From Owenweeksia hongkongensis DSM 17368 (lineage in GTDB: Bacteria > Bacteroidota > Bacteroidia > Flavobacteriales > Schleiferiaceae), in contig NC_016599.1 in the NCBI RefSeq assembly GCF_000236705.1, forward strand, positions 1,426,001 through 1,490,000: a stretch of DNA of 64,000 bases. The letters run 5' to 3'. The position numbers were made by a program, and so were the translations under genes. Under the pieces are notes generated by a model that had not been told where the DNA came from, ran no database searches, and worked only from the letters and a program-made list of their open reading frames with translations. Shown piece by piece: positions 51,771-61,608 of the stretch; the first letter of the stretch is position 1; each line of letters opens with the position of its first letter.

Positions 51771-52846
51771 AAAAGAACTGGACTCGTCAAGAGATAGAAG
51801 ATATTTACAATCAGCCGTTTTTAGACCTTGTGTATCAGGCTGCAAGCGTTCATCGCGAAAATCACAACCCCAACGAAGTGCAAGTAAGCACACTTCTTTC
51901 GGTGAAAACCGGAGGATGCCCCGAGGACTGTGGATACTGTCCGCAATCTGCGCGATACTCTACCGGTGTGGAAGGTGAAGATTTAATGCGGGTATCTCAC
52001 GTAAAAGCTCAGGCTTTGCGCGCCAAAGCTTCAGGATCATCGCGACTTTGCATGGGTGCTGCGTGGAGAAACGTGAAAGATGGCCCCGAGTTTGACCAAG
52101 TGTTGGACATGGTTCGCACCGTGAATGAAGTAGGTTTGGAAGTGTGCTGCACCCTTGGTATGATTACCGAAAATCAAGCAAAACGCCTTGAAGAAGCAGG
52201 TCTTCACTCCTACAATCACAACCTTGATTCTTCAGAAGAATATTATAAAGAAGTGATCTCTACCCGTGATTATGAAGATCGCATAAATACCATTGAAAAC
52301 GTTCGCAAAACTGGCGTAAACGTTTGCTCCGGTGGTATCATTGGTATGGGAGAAGCTATCACCGACCGTGCTGGAATGTTGGAAAAATATGCCAACATGG
52401 AAACACCACCTGAGAGTGTGCCAATCAATGCTTTGGTATCTGTGGATGGTACTCCGATGGAAGATCAGGAGCCAATTGAAATTTGGGATATGGTGCGCAT
52501 GGTTGCAACCACGCGTATTGTACTTCCAAAAACTCAGGTTCGCCTTTCGGCAGGAAGAACAAACATGAGCCAGGAAGGTCAGGCATTTTGCTTTATGGCT
52601 GGTGCCAGCTCCATTTTTGCTGGTGACAAATTGCTTACCACTCCCAACCCGGATGTAGATGAGGATATGAAGCTTTTCAAAATTCTTGGCCTTAAGCCTA
52701 AAGCTCCTTTTGTGGACAAAAAGCAGCCCGTTTCTAAACCAAAAGAAGAAATGACCCCTGCCCTTGGTGAAAAACCAAAATGGACCAGACCTACTCATAA
52801 AATTGAGAAGAATCTTGAAAAAAGTGGGAAGAAGGTAGTTAGCTAG
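51767..52846 (+). CDS. bioB: Biotin synthase
   Basis: This 359-residue radical-SAM enzyme has the GGCPEDCGYCPQSA cluster motif (CxxxCxxC), the [2Fe-2S]-region cysteines (VCCTLG, NVCSGGIIGMGE) and RLSAGRTNMS with the Arg ligand. It inserts sulfur into dethiobiotin. The C-terminal ~45 residues are a Lys/Pro-rich tail longer than usual. It ends the operon, with a terminator downstream. Confidence 0.96.
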   Translation: MKKNWTRQEIEDIYNQPFLDLVYQAASVHRENHNPNEVQVSTLLSVKTGGCPEDCGYCPQSARYSTGVEGEDLMRVSHVKAQALRAKASGSSRLCMGAAWRNVKDGPEFDQVLDMVRTVNEVGLEVCCTLGMITENQAKRLEEAGLHSYNHNLDSSEEYYKEVISTRDYEDRINTIENVRKTGVNVCSGGIIGMGEAITDRAGMLEKYANMETPPESVPINALVSVDGTPMEDQEPIEIWDMVRMVATTRIVLPKTQVRLSAGRTNMSQEGQAFCFMAGASSIFAGDKLLTTPNPDVDEDMKLFKILGLKPKAPFVDKKQPVSKPKEEMTPALGEKPKWTRPTHKIEKNLEKSGKKVVS

Positions 52847-52917
52847 TTAATTCGTTGATTGGTTAATTGGTGTGTTAGACGTGACCTTACCAATCAATGA
52901 TTCCGCAAATAATATAG

Positions 52918-52944
52918 AAGCCATGGAGTTCAGCTCTATGGCTT
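52918..52944 (+). terminator. Terminator of the biotin operon
   Basis: AAGCCATGGAG (52918-52928) pairs with CTCTATGGCTT (52934-52944, one G-T), followed by TTTTT. Confidence 0.75.
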
Positions 52945-53093
52945 TTTTTATGCGCTATACATTCCCCTTCAAGCATTGAAGGGGAATTCAAACACTTCAT
53001 AACCATAATCAATCTCGAAAACAATCTCGGCCACCTATCATTATCTAACTTCGAAACCTTTAACATTTAACCATCAACTTTTAACAAATACAT

Positions 53094-53813
53094 ATGACCA
53101 ACATAGAAAACAAAGTAGCCTTCATTACCGGAGGTACTAAAGGGATAGGATACGGAGTAGCTCAAATATTAATGGCGGAAGGCATGAAAGTAGCCATCAC
53201 CAGCCGTAGCCAAAAAGCTGCAGATGAAGCTGCTGCCGAACTTAACAAAAGTGGAAAAGGTGAAGCTTTTGGTGTAGAATCAGACGTGCGAAACTTTGAA
53301 TCGCAACAAGCCGCTGTTCAAAAAGCCATAGAAAAATTCGGGGAAATTGATTTACTATTTGCCAATGCTGGGCTTGGCCATTTTGCTACCATAGAAGACA
53401 TGACGCCAGAGCAATGGAGCGAAGTGATTGACACCAATCTTACCGGAGTGTTTTACTCGGTAAAAGCTGGCTTGGAATCTCTAAAAAAATCTAAAGGCTT
53501 TATTATCACTTTGAGCAGTTTGGCTGGCACCAATTTCTTTGCTCAAGGTTCGGCTTACAATGCCAGCAAGTTTGGATTGACTGGGTTTTCACAAGCTATA
53601 ATGCTGGATTTACGCCAGTATGGAATTCGTGTTTCTACCATCATGCCGGGTTCTGTTGCTACACATTTTAATGGTCATACGCCTAATGAAGATGACGCAT
53701 GGAAAATTCAACCGGAAGATATTGGCGAAATGATTGCCAGCTTAATGAAGTTGGATGCACGCACCTTGCCCAGTAAAATTGAGGTAAGGCCAAGTATGCC
53801 ACCGAGTAAGTAA
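53094..53813 (+). CDS. Short-chain dehydrogenase/reductase
   Basis: This 239-residue classical SDR has the nucleotide motif TGGTKGIGYGVA, the structural NAG (ANAGLGH), catalytic Ser in TLSSLAG and Tyr-Lys in YNASKFG, with IMPGSVATHF. The sequence suggests NADP(H) preference (TSRS after the second strand). The substrate is unknown. It has its own gap and terminator on both sides. Confidence 0.93.
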   Translation: MTNIENKVAFITGGTKGIGYGVAQILMAEGMKVAITSRSQKAADEAAAELNKSGKGEAFGVESDVRNFESQQAAVQKAIEKFGEIDLLFANAGLGHFATIEDMTPEQWSEVIDTNLTGVFYSVKAGLESLKKSKGFIITLSSLAGTNFFAQGSAYNASKFGLTGFSQAIMLDLRQYGIRVSTIMPGSVATHFNGHTPNEDDAWKIQPEDIGEMIASLMKLDARTLPSKIEVRPSMPPSK

Positions 53814-54113
53814 ATTAGTTAATGGTTAATTGGTTGAATAGATTACGGCTCTTCGGCCGGAATGAAGCTAGGATAATCATTCTGACCGAAGCATAGCGTA
53901 GAGCCCCGTTATTCAGCTAGACAGGCCGGAAACTGTTGATACGACCCAAAACATCCAAGCCCTTTTGGTAAAGCCAGAAGGGCTTTTTCGTTTAATATCT
54001 CAAAAAATAACATTCCTAAACTTTCGTTAAAATTGAACCGTTGGCTAATTTTTGTAAGGAAATACTCCTGCACAAAATTTATATTAGCCTATCAGCTAAG
54101 CAAAACCGATACA
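53814..54113. other. Intergenic region between the SDR and efflux genes
   Basis: The first 130 bases contain GC-richer repeat-like sequence (TCTTCGGCCGGAATG and GACCGAAGCATAGCG) before the SDR terminator. The remainder should hold the efflux-operon promoter; no clear -7 element was identified. Confidence 0.4.
53957..53985 (+). terminator. Terminator after the SDR gene
   Basis: The stem AAGCCCTTTTGG / CCAGAAGGGCTT (53957-53968, 53974-53985, one mismatch) is followed by TTTCG. Confidence 0.8.
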
Positions 54114-55367
54114 ATGAAAAAATACAGGATTCCCCTGATTATAGGCTCCGCACTTTTTATTATCACTTTGATTTGGGCTTTTGCCGGTGAAACCGAGCAA
54201 GAAAAAGAAATTACCACCAAGGCTTTTGTTGACGATTTTGAAGACCTGGTGGTAAGCACAGGGGAGCTAATGGCCAAAAATTCTGAAGAAATATCTGTCC
54301 CTGTAAGCATGCAACGTCATGGAATTTATCGTGTGCAGATTTCTAACATTGTACCCGAAGGAACTTATGTAGATAGCGGAGACTATGTTGCAGCTCTTGA
54401 TAAAACAGACATCAGCTCCAAAATAAACGATGTGCTGGTAGAGCTTGATAAAGCCCAAAGTCTATATACCCAAACGCAGCTAGACACTTCGCTTACACTT
54501 CGCGAAAAGCGCAATGAAATTGACAAATTACAGTTCGAGATTAAACAGAAAAAAATTGAGCTAGAGCAAAGCAAATATGAGCCACCGGCCACTATTCAAA
54601 AAATTACGCTTGACGAAGAACGGTTGGAACAAAACTTAGAGCAAACGCGCGAAAACTACATCATCAATAAAAAGCAAGGTGTAGCCAAAATGGCCGAGGC
54701 TGGGGCTGAATTGCAAAAGGCGAGAAACCAACTGCAGAAGCTTCAGGAGCTGGAAGAGGAATTTAGAATAACCGCCCCAAAGCAAGGCATGGTGGTATAT
54801 TATCGCGAATGGAGTGGCGAAAAGCGAAAGGCTGGTAGTACCGTTCAGCCATGGGACCCTGCTGTAGCCACCCTCCCCGACCTCAGCGAAATGCTTTCCA
54901 AAACTTACATCAACGAAGTAGAAATTAGAAAGATAAAAGTGGGACAAGAGGTAACTCTCGGCCTGGATGCCTTTCCAGATGCCACCCTTACTGGAAAAGT
55001 CACACAGGTAGCCAACGTGGGCGAAACCCGAAAAGGCGCTGAAACCAAAGTTTTTGAGGTAGAAATAAAAGTAAACGAAAGTGACTCTACTTACCGGCCA
55101 GGAATGACAACAAGCAATACCATCCTCACCAACAAAATCGAAAGCGTTCTTCAAATTCCTTTGGAAGCCGTTTATGCTCAGGATGGTGTGAGTTATGTGT
55201 ACCTAAAAGGAACCACCGGAACCTCTAAACAAGAGGTGAAATTAGGTTCAGCTAATGCTGAATATGTAATTGTAGAAAGTGGACTTTCGGAAAATGATGA
55301 AGTGTACCTAAGCGAACCGGAAGGCGCGCGGGAGAAGGAAGTGGAAAAGTTAGTCGGTAGTCGGTAG
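54114..55367 (+). CDS. Periplasmic adaptor of a MacA/HlyD-like efflux system
   Basis: This 417-residue adaptor has an N-terminal helix (YRIPLIIGSALFIITLIWAF), a biotinyl-lipoyl domain (residues about 60-95, VPEGTYVDSGDYVAALDKTD), a long coiled-coil hairpin (about 105-215), and a second lipoyl plus beta-barrel part (about 220-400). I chose the ATG at 54114; the frame upstream adds 27 unlikely residues. It bridges the inner-membrane permease to TolC. Confidence 0.9.
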   Translation: MKKYRIPLIIGSALFIITLIWAFAGETEQEKEITTKAFVDDFEDLVVSTGELMAKNSEEISVPVSMQRHGIYRVQISNIVPEGTYVDSGDYVAALDKTDISSKINDVLVELDKAQSLYTQTQLDTSLTLREKRNEIDKLQFEIKQKKIELEQSKYEPPATIQKITLDEERLEQNLEQTRENYIINKKQGVAKMAEAGAELQKARNQLQKLQELEEEFRITAPKQGMVVYYREWSGEKRKAGSTVQPWDPAVATLPDLSEMLSKTYINEVEIRKIKVGQEVTLGLDAFPDATLTGKVTQVANVGETRKGAETKVFEVEIKVNESDSTYRPGMTTSNTILTNKIESVLQIPLEAVYAQDGVSYVYLKGTTGTSKQEVKLGSANAEYVIVESGLSENDEVYLSEPEGAREKEVEKLVGSR

Positions 55368-55413
55368 TCGGAAAAGCGGAATTAACCGCTAACAGCAAAC
55401 AACAAATTTTTCA

Positions 55414-56748
55414 ATGAGTTTAATCAACCGCGAAAGAACCCTATCCAACCTCCGCATTGCGATGAATGCTTTGTGGGACAATAAGGTGCGATCAATCCTT
55501 ACAGCTTTAGGGATCATCTTTGGTGTTGCTGCGGTAATTACTATGCTGGCCATTGGTAAAGGTGCTCAGGAAGAAATCCTTAGTCAAATAAAGCTGGTGG
55601 GGGTAAATAACATTGAAATAAAGCCTGTTGTAGAACAAAGTGAGGTAGAAGTTGGTGTGGAGCAAGGCCAGGAAAACAATAAGAAGTTTTCTAAAGGGCT
55701 GGATTTAAAAGATGCCAATAGTATCCAAAAAGTGATTCCATCGGTTAGTAATATTAGTCCCGAAATTATTCTGGATACCTACGTAATCAACAATGGAATT
55801 CAACGTACGGCCAAGCTGATTGGGGTTACTCCTTCATTTTTTGAGATTTCAAATATTGGCCTACGAAAGGGCCGAATGTTTACCAACTATCAGTTGGAAC
55901 ATGCTGATGCCGTGTGCATAATCGGTAGCGGCATTGCCAAAAAGTTTTTTACTGGTGGAGAAGCTTTGGGTAAAGAACTCAAATGTGGAAGCCAATGGCT
56001 TACCGTTGTCGGTATTACCGAAGATATTGCCGTGACTCAAAAGGCCAAGGAAAACCTTGGTATTCGTGATTACAATATGGATATCTACACGCCCATCAAT
56101 ACGATGCTAGTGCGCTATGAAGATCGCGGAAAACTCATTGCCGACCAGGGTGGAAACTGGGATGACGAGGATGAAAACGCCAATACAAATTTCAATTACC
56201 ATCAGGTAGACCGCATGGTAGTGCAAGTAGAAGAAAGTGAGCTGCTGTCTTCCAGTGCAGAAATTATTAGCCGAATGCTGAAGCGCAGACACAACGACCA
56301 GGTAGATTTTGAAATAATGATACCCGAGCATTTGCTTCAGCAACAGCAAAAAACCAAAGATATTTTCAACCTTGTATTAAGTGCCATTGCTGGTATTTCA
56401 TTGCTTGTTGGCGGAATTGGCATCATGAATATTATGCTCGCTTCGGTGCTGGAGCGCACCCGTGAAATAGGAACCCGAATGGCCATCGGTGCGCGCAAAA
56501 ATGACATTATCAGCCAATTTCTTTTTGAAGCATTATTAATCAGCCTTAGTGGTGGTGTTATTGGAATTATTTTGGGAATTGCAGGGTCTTTTTCCATTTC
56601 TCAGTTTTCAGAAATTGAAACCATCGTTTCGCCCTTTGCCATACTTATTTCGTTTGGAGTAGCCTCTGCTACCGGACTTATTTTCGGTATTTCGCCCGCT
56701 CGCAAAGCTGCCATGCAAAACCCCGTAGAATCGCTTCGTTATGAATAG
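55414..56748 (+). CDS. MacB-like ABC permease without ATPase domain
   Basis: This 444-residue permease has an N-terminal helix (about 24-47, IRSILTALGIIFGVAAVIT without the first residues), a large MacB periplasmic core domain (60-300) and three C-terminal helices of the FtsX domain (for example ISLLVGGIGIMNIMLASV). Full-length MacB carries an N-terminal ATPase, absent here. No ATPase gene occurs in this operon, so a separate one must be used. Three tandem GTCGGTA-type repeats sit just upstream (55353-55373). Confidence 0.9.
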   Translation: MSLINRERTLSNLRIAMNALWDNKVRSILTALGIIFGVAAVITMLAIGKGAQEEILSQIKLVGVNNIEIKPVVEQSEVEVGVEQGQENNKKFSKGLDLKDANSIQKVIPSVSNISPEIILDTYVINNGIQRTAKLIGVTPSFFEISNIGLRKGRMFTNYQLEHADAVCIIGSGIAKKFFTGGEALGKELKCGSQWLTVVGITEDIAVTQKAKENLGIRDYNMDIYTPINTMLVRYEDRGKLIADQGGNWDDEDENANTNFNYHQVDRMVVQVEESELLSSSAEIISRMLKRRHNDQVDFEIMIPEHLLQQQQKTKDIFNLVLSAIAGISLLVGGIGIMNIMLASVLERTREIGTRMAIGARKNDIISQFLFEALLISLSGGVIGIILGIAGSFSISQFSEIETIVSPFAILISFGVASATGLIFGISPARKAAMQNPVESLRYE

Positions 56749-56994
56749 ATGTTTGAGCAACTCACAGCGATCAATAGTGAAAAAAACATTTTTTCATGTT
56801 CATTTTGGCTTGACCCAAAACGAACCAAAAAGTCAAGGCTTACAAGAAATTAGCAACCTGCTTTTCATCTATCCTAAGTTCGGGCGGGTGATCTCCTCAA
56901 TTCTTCGGAGCTTCCCGTCCTCTCTAAGTATAGATTTTAATCAGAATTCTAATTTCCTGAATGCCAGTCCTAGCTACCTAATCATCCCTAAAAT
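56749..56994. other. Non-coding spacer between permease and TolC genes
   Basis: No credible gene was found. Part of it (about 56790-56850) resembles a dispersed Bacteroidota repeat, and its translation is the misannotation-prone FGLTQNEPKSQG. An 85-codon frame spanning it was rejected. Confidence 0.55.
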
Positions 56995-58485
56995 ATGATT
57001 GTATTTAACCCCAAATTCCTAAGACTATCTCTCGGTATTTTACCCCTCATCTTTGTAGGAAATATACTTTTTGCTCAAGAAGCCCCTCTAGTTTTAAGTT
57101 TGAACGAAACCATCCAAAAGGCACGCGAAAACTCACCCAGCTACTACCGTGCTGAAAACACTGCCGAAAACCGGTATTGGAACTTTCGCCAGTTTAGGGC
57201 TGGTAATTTGCCACAGCTAACTTTTAATGGAACCCTCCCCTACTATTCCAGCGCCATTGAGCGTGTAGAGCAAAATGATGGAACCTATGCCTTTCCGCAA
57301 AGGGCACAAACGTATTTGGCAGGTGAGTTATCTCTTGATCAAAATGTGCCGTTTACAGGAGGTCTATTTTCCATTTCCAGTGGTTTGCAGCAAACCACAG
57401 TTTATCAACCCTCAAGTCGTCAGGATTACTTTTCTACACCGGTAAGTTTCAGCTATTTTCAGCCCATGGTTTTGTACAACCGCCAGAAGTGGGAAAACAA
57501 AATTCAGCCGCTACTTTATAAAGAATCAAAGCAGGCCTTTGACGAAGACATGGAGCGCATAGCCATTGAAGCTTCCAACCTATATTTTGATGCACTTGCC
57601 GCGAAGATAAACCGAGACATTGCCGAGCTCAACGTTTCTAATAATGATACCCTTTTTGTGATTTCAAAAGGGCGATACAACCTTGGCAAAATTGCCGAAA
57701 ATGATCTCCTACAAATGGAGCTCAATTTGCTTAATGCCAAAAACCAACTTAGCTCCAGCGATCTAAACTATGAAGTAGCAGCCCAGGCGCTAAAACGATA
57801 TTTGCAAATACCTACCGACCAACCGTTAGAGCTTGCTGTGCCAACTAATGTGCCCGTGGTGGAAGTTCCTTTAGCCGAAGCTATGGACATGGCCCGTAGC
57901 AATCGTTCATCGGTTTTAGAATTTAGAAGACGTAGACTAGAAGCCGAACAGAACATTGCGGAAGCACGTGGCCAAACCAATTATAACTTGAATATACGAG
58001 CCAACTTGGGAGTTTCCCGCCAAGGAGACGAATTAAACCAAGTATATAGCGATCCGCTTAAACAGCAAAGCCTCACCGTAGGCGTTACCATTCCTATTGT
58101 AGACTGGGGGCAATCCAAATCAATGATTCGTAGGGCCAAAGCAAACCGTGATTTGATAGAGGTAGATGTGCAGCAAGATGAAATCAATTTTGAGCAAGAA
58201 ATTTTCCTTCAGGTAAAGCGATTTAATATACAAGCCAGCCAACTGGAAACTGCTGCCAAAGCCGATACTATTGCTCAAAAAAGATATGAAGTAACCAAGG
58301 CCCGCTACCTTATCGGGAAGATTAGCATTACCGATCTCAATATTGCTCAGGAAGAAAAAGACCGTGCACGCTTTGATCATATCAATGCCTTGCGCGCGTA
58401 TTGGGTTTCATACTACACCGTTCGTAGCCTTACCCTTTATGATTTTATCAAAAAGCAGCCAATAGACTATGAGGTGAGTTTTTGA
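56995..58485 (+). CDS. TolC-family outer-membrane efflux protein
   Basis: This 496-residue protein has a signal peptide (to about residue 28, FVGNILFAQE) and two OEP repeats with long helical hairpins, for example EAMDMARSNRSSVLEFRR. ISITDLNIAQEEKDRARFD near the C-terminus is typical of TolC equatorial helices. It forms the exit channel for the adaptor and permease upstream. Confidence 0.9.
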   Translation: MIVFNPKFLRLSLGILPLIFVGNILFAQEAPLVLSLNETIQKARENSPSYYRAENTAENRYWNFRQFRAGNLPQLTFNGTLPYYSSAIERVEQNDGTYAFPQRAQTYLAGELSLDQNVPFTGGLFSISSGLQQTTVYQPSSRQDYFSTPVSFSYFQPMVLYNRQKWENKIQPLLYKESKQAFDEDMERIAIEASNLYFDALAAKINRDIAELNVSNNDTLFVISKGRYNLGKIAENDLLQMELNLLNAKNQLSSSDLNYEVAAQALKRYLQIPTDQPLELAVPTNVPVVEVPLAEAMDMARSNRSSVLEFRRRRLEAEQNIAEARGQTNYNLNIRANLGVSRQGDELNQVYSDPLKQQSLTVGVTIPIVDWGQSKSMIRRAKANRDLIEVDVQQDEINFEQEIFLQVKRFNIQASQLETAAKADTIAQKRYEVTKARYLIGKISITDLNIAQEEKDRARFDHINALRAYWVSYYTVRSLTLYDFIKKQPIDYEVSF

Positions 58486-58493
58486 TTATTTTA

Positions 58494-59036
58494 ATGAAAA
58501 TGAATTTCCAAGAAAAAATATCAGATTTTGTTTTGGGTAACCGAACAATTAGCCAAACTCCAGATATTGCGTTGACTGCACTTAATGAAGGAATTGAATC
58601 TAAATCAATTATCATTCTAGCAGGAATGTCCGACCGCGATAGCCCGTTTGAGTTACAGCAATATTTTGATCATGCTTTAAGAGAAACAAAAATAACGCTA
58701 CCAACTAAGCTTGATGCCGCAAGAAAACTGGTTAAATATTATCTCAAGCAACTGATTTCCGCCCCTCAAGAGACATATTCAATTCTTATTAAACTTGACA
58801 ACAAAGTTTACAAAACAACCCAGTGGAATATCACGAATCCTGAACTCCCTTCCACCTGCATAGGCGAAGAACTTGGTTTGCACCATTTATACACATGGTA
58901 CCGTGAACTTAGCGACTTCAATGATGGGAGCCGACTACTCTATTACAATGACCTACCTCGAGATAAGCAAAAAGAGCAATTTGAAACAAGGGCAATGGAA
59001 GAGGCTCATAAATGGTTAAAGCTTAATCGAAACTAA
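58494..59036 (+). CDS. Hypothetical soluble protein
   Basis: This 180-residue helical, hydrophilic protein has no signal peptide and no domain I recognise; it begins MKMNFQEKISDFVLGN (ATG 58494, second ATG 58500). It starts 9 bases after the TolC stop, so it could be read through from the efflux operon. The function is unknown. Confidence 0.7.
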   Translation: MKMNFQEKISDFVLGNRTISQTPDIALTALNEGIESKSIIILAGMSDRDSPFELQQYFDHALRETKITLPTKLDAARKLVKYYLKQLISAPQETYSILIKLDNKVYKTTQWNITNPELPSTCIGEELGLHHLYTWYRELSDFNDGSRLLYYNDLPRDKQKEQFETRAMEEAHKWLKLNRN

Positions 59037-59051
59037 CAACAATACCTCATC

Positions 59052-59630
59052 CTAAAATATCTCAGGATTATACCCCTCAGGATGCTTGGGGTGAATAGGA
59101 CGATAAACTTCCTGAATATGGGTCATATCTTTTTCAAAATCACCAGAAAGCCAGAATACATCCGCCACTCCCGCCTCTTTCTTTTTGTAATCCATGTAGC
59201 CTAGCGAAACAGGAACTTTGGCTTCGGTGGCAATTCTATAAAAACCAGTTCGCCATTTGTCCACGGCTTTGCGCGTGCCTTCAGCCGGTATCAGAATTAC
59301 CAGCTGGTCATTTTGTTGAAGAAGCTCAATGGCATAATCTGTAAGCTTATTTCCTTTTTGGCTTCTATCCACACCAATGGCACCTGTCCATTTAAACAAT
59401 CCGCCAAGCAGGCCTTTGGTGTAGCTATCTTTTATAAAATACTTTACATCCACCTCCATTATCCAAAAAGTGAGAATTGCATAAGGAAAGTCCCAGTTGG
59501 AGGTGTGAGGAGCAGCAATCATCACAGAACGCTTGAGCTCAGGGGTAACATTAACATGTGCCTTCCAACCTGTAATCCACATAAAGAATTTTGCAAGTAC
59601 TTTTTTCAACGCTAGTCTGTTTTTCGCCAA
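59052..59630 (-). CDS. PlsC-like lysophospholipid acyltransferase
   Basis: This 192-residue acyltransferase has the HxxxxD motif AAPHTSNWDFPY and the EGTR motif ILIPAEGTRKAVDKW, with a membrane-proximal N-terminus. It matches 1-acyl-glycerol-phosphate acyltransferase-like proteins, a short subgroup. It likely acylates lysophosphatidate or a related lipid at the inner membrane. The gene stands alone. Confidence 0.88.
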   Translation of the reverse strand: MAKNRLALKKVLAKFFMWITGWKAHVNVTPELKRSVMIAAPHTSNWDFPYAILTFWIMEVDVKYFIKDSYTKGLLGGLFKWTGAIGVDRSQKGNKLTDYAIELLQQNDQLVILIPAEGTRKAVDKWRTGFYRIATEAKVPVSLGYMDYKKKEAGVADVFWLSGDFEKDMTHIQEVYRPIHPKHPEGYNPEIF

Positions 59631-59805
59631 AACTAAGGTATAGAATTAAATAGCCGCTCATGGTGGACAGAGAAGATTAAAGGCAAATTATCAGAAATAA
59701 GAAATGGCTTGGGGACAGAAGTATTTCGATTAACCCCAGCTCTTTTTATCCTAGTTTTGCCAGCTATAAAATATCTTAAAGGTTTTACCTTCTAAATAAT
59801 CTGAT

Positions 59806-60132
59806 ATGTTGAATAAACTCAAAGAAGTGACGGGTGGCGACAAAAAGCAAATGCAGCTTCACATTGACTCATACATCGATGGAATGACGGGAAGGGTAAA
59901 CTCCTTAAGAAATGCTCTAGAGCAGGAAAACTATCAGGGTATTGGAAACATTGTAATGAAAGCCAAGCCTCATTTTATGACAATGGGTTTTGATGATTTA
60001 TACCGATTGGCCAATCACGTGGAGCGAAGTGTAAATAAGATTTATTCAAAAGATATGGTGAAAGAACATACTCGGGATTTAATAAACGACCTTGAGGCAT
60101 CTATTGAAAAAGTGAAAAGAGTAAAGCTTTAA
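59806..60132 (+). CDS. Hpt-like helical protein lacking the phosphoacceptor His
   Basis: This 108-residue all-helical protein has an Hpt-like core. The Hpt consensus AHxxKP reads VMKAKP here (residues 50-55), with Met51 in place of the phosphoacceptor His, while HFMTMGFDDLYRLANHVE follows as in Bacteroidota Hpt domains. It could be a non-phosphorylated scaffold or a diverged paralogue. His56 is nearby but offset from the active position. Confidence 0.6.
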   Translation: MLNKLKEVTGGDKKQMQLHIDSYIDGMTGRVNSLRNALEQENYQGIGNIVMKAKPHFMTMGFDDLYRLANHVERSVNKIYSKDMVKEHTRDLINDLEASIEKVKRVKL

Positions 60133-60139
60133 AGGCTCT

Positions 60140-61567
60140 CTATTCTTCAAAATACTCATCCTTAAAACCAATCAGGTACACCTTCTTTTGTGCTCTTGTA
60201 AAAGCAGTATAGAGCCAACGCAGGTAGTCCAAATCTATTTCCCCAGAAGGTAACCAAGGCTGCTCTACAAACACGTTTTCCCACTGTCCACCTTGTGCTT
60301 TGTGGCAAGTAATAGCGTAGGCAAACTTCACCTGCAAGGCATTGTAAAAAGGATTTTTCTTCAACTCCTGTATGCGCTTGTACTTCTGTGGAATATCCTG
60401 ATAGTCTTCCAAAATAGTTTGATACAACTTTTGTGAATCTTCCCACGGAAGCGCTGCTGATGGCATGTCCAGCGTATTGAGCATCAATACTGTTTCAAAA
60501 GGTTTTTCATCAGGGTAATCCACCATATTCACTTTTACACGAGCATACCTGTAGCCGTACAATTCGTTGAGCTCATAAATCTGTAAAAGTTCGATAATGT
60601 CTCCATTGGCAATGAAGCCAGCTTTAGATTCTTCCGGTAGCCAGAAATAATTATTCTTCACCACCATCAAATAATCTCCAGCCGAAATTTCGTCTTCCTG
60701 CCAAAGGACACGCGCGCGAATTTGTTTGTTGTAAAGCCCTGCCCTTTTATTGGATCGCACCAAAATTGCTGTCCCTTCCCTTCCTGCTTCTTTAAAAGAA
60801 TCATTGAGAGCATCTTCTACCTCAAAACCTTCTACCAACCTTACCACATCAGGTGAAGTGCTAAAAGATGGTGTACTAAAATCATACTCTTCCTGCTTGG
60901 CGCGAAGGGCTGTAGCATTTTGCAAAATTCCTGAATCCTGCACCTGACGCATCACCTCGCGAAGTTCTACCTCCATGGGCTCCCTTCGGTAATGTACTCC
61001 TAGGTAACTGGCATCCAAAGCCGGGCTTTGGTCAGTGCCCACAGGCGGAAGCTGTGCTGTATCACCTACCAGCATAAGCTTACAATTCACGCCATTTTTT
61101 ACAAACTCCAGCAACTCGCTCAGCAAACTGCCCGAAGCCAAAGTATTATCGCCACCGGCATCATTTATCATGGAAGCTTCATCTACTATGTAAATGGTAT
61201 TTGTGGCTTTATTTTCCCTCAGATTAAAAGTGGGCGTACCTCTGGAATCGCTCTTTGGCCGAAAAATATGTTTGTGAATTGTGTAAGCTACTTTGCCTGT
61301 ATATTGACTTATCACCTTAGCTGCACGGCCGGTTGGAGCAAGCAATACCGTTTTTCGCTTATAAGCGGGAAGCGTTTTTACCAAAGTTTGAATAAGAGTG
61401 GTTTTCCCCGTTCCGGCATATCCCTTTAGCAAAAAAACCTCGTTGGAATTTAGCGATAAGCAAAAGGTAGAAAGTTGACGCAAAGCCATTTGCTGTCCCA
61501 ATGTAGGCTCAAAGCCAAAGTTCGTAATGAGGTCTTTTTCGAGTTTCCTTTTGTTATCTAATTCCAT
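60140..61567 (-). CDS. RecD-like superfamily 1B DNA helicase
   Basis: This 475-residue helicase has Walker A (LKGYAGTGKTTLIQTL, about 47-62), Walker B (YIVDEASMIND), motif III-like LMLVGDTAQLPPVG, and the C-terminal UvrD-type region with FAYAITCHKAQGGQWENVFV and WLYTAFTRAQKKVYL. It is of the small RecD2/Dda-like type without the N-terminal OB domain. It unwinds duplex DNA 5'-3' in repair or replication, by family. Confidence 0.9.
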   Translation of the reverse strand: MELDNKRKLEKDLITNFGFEPTLGQQMALRQLSTFCLSLNSNEVFLLKGYAGTGKTTLIQTLVKTLPAYKRKTVLLAPTGRAAKVISQYTGKVAYTIHKHIFRPKSDSRGTPTFNLRENKATNTIYIVDEASMINDAGGDNTLASGSLLSELLEFVKNGVNCKLMLVGDTAQLPPVGTDQSPALDASYLGVHYRREPMEVELREVMRQVQDSGILQNATALRAKQEEYDFSTPSFSTSPDVVRLVEGFEVEDALNDSFKEAGREGTAILVRSNKRAGLYNKQIRARVLWQEDEISAGDYLMVVKNNYFWLPEESKAGFIANGDIIELLQIYELNELYGYRYARVKVNMVDYPDEKPFETVLMLNTLDMPSAALPWEDSQKLYQTILEDYQDIPQKYKRIQELKKNPFYNALQVKFAYAITCHKAQGGQWENVFVEQPWLPSGEIDLDYLRWLYTAFTRAQKKVYLIGFKDEYFEE

Positions 61568-61608
61568 TCGCCAAAAGTACGGGGATTACAGGGGGGACAA
61601 AAACAATT

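Noticed and set aside
55353-55373. Tandem GTCGGTA repeats
   Set aside because: Short, low-copy tandem sequence common in Bacteroidota intergenic DNA; no sign of function.
56741-56998. 85-codon ORF between permease and TolC genes
   Set aside because: It matches repeat-derived peptide (FGLTQNEPKSQG) often misannotated in Bacteroidota, has poor codon pattern and no start signal.
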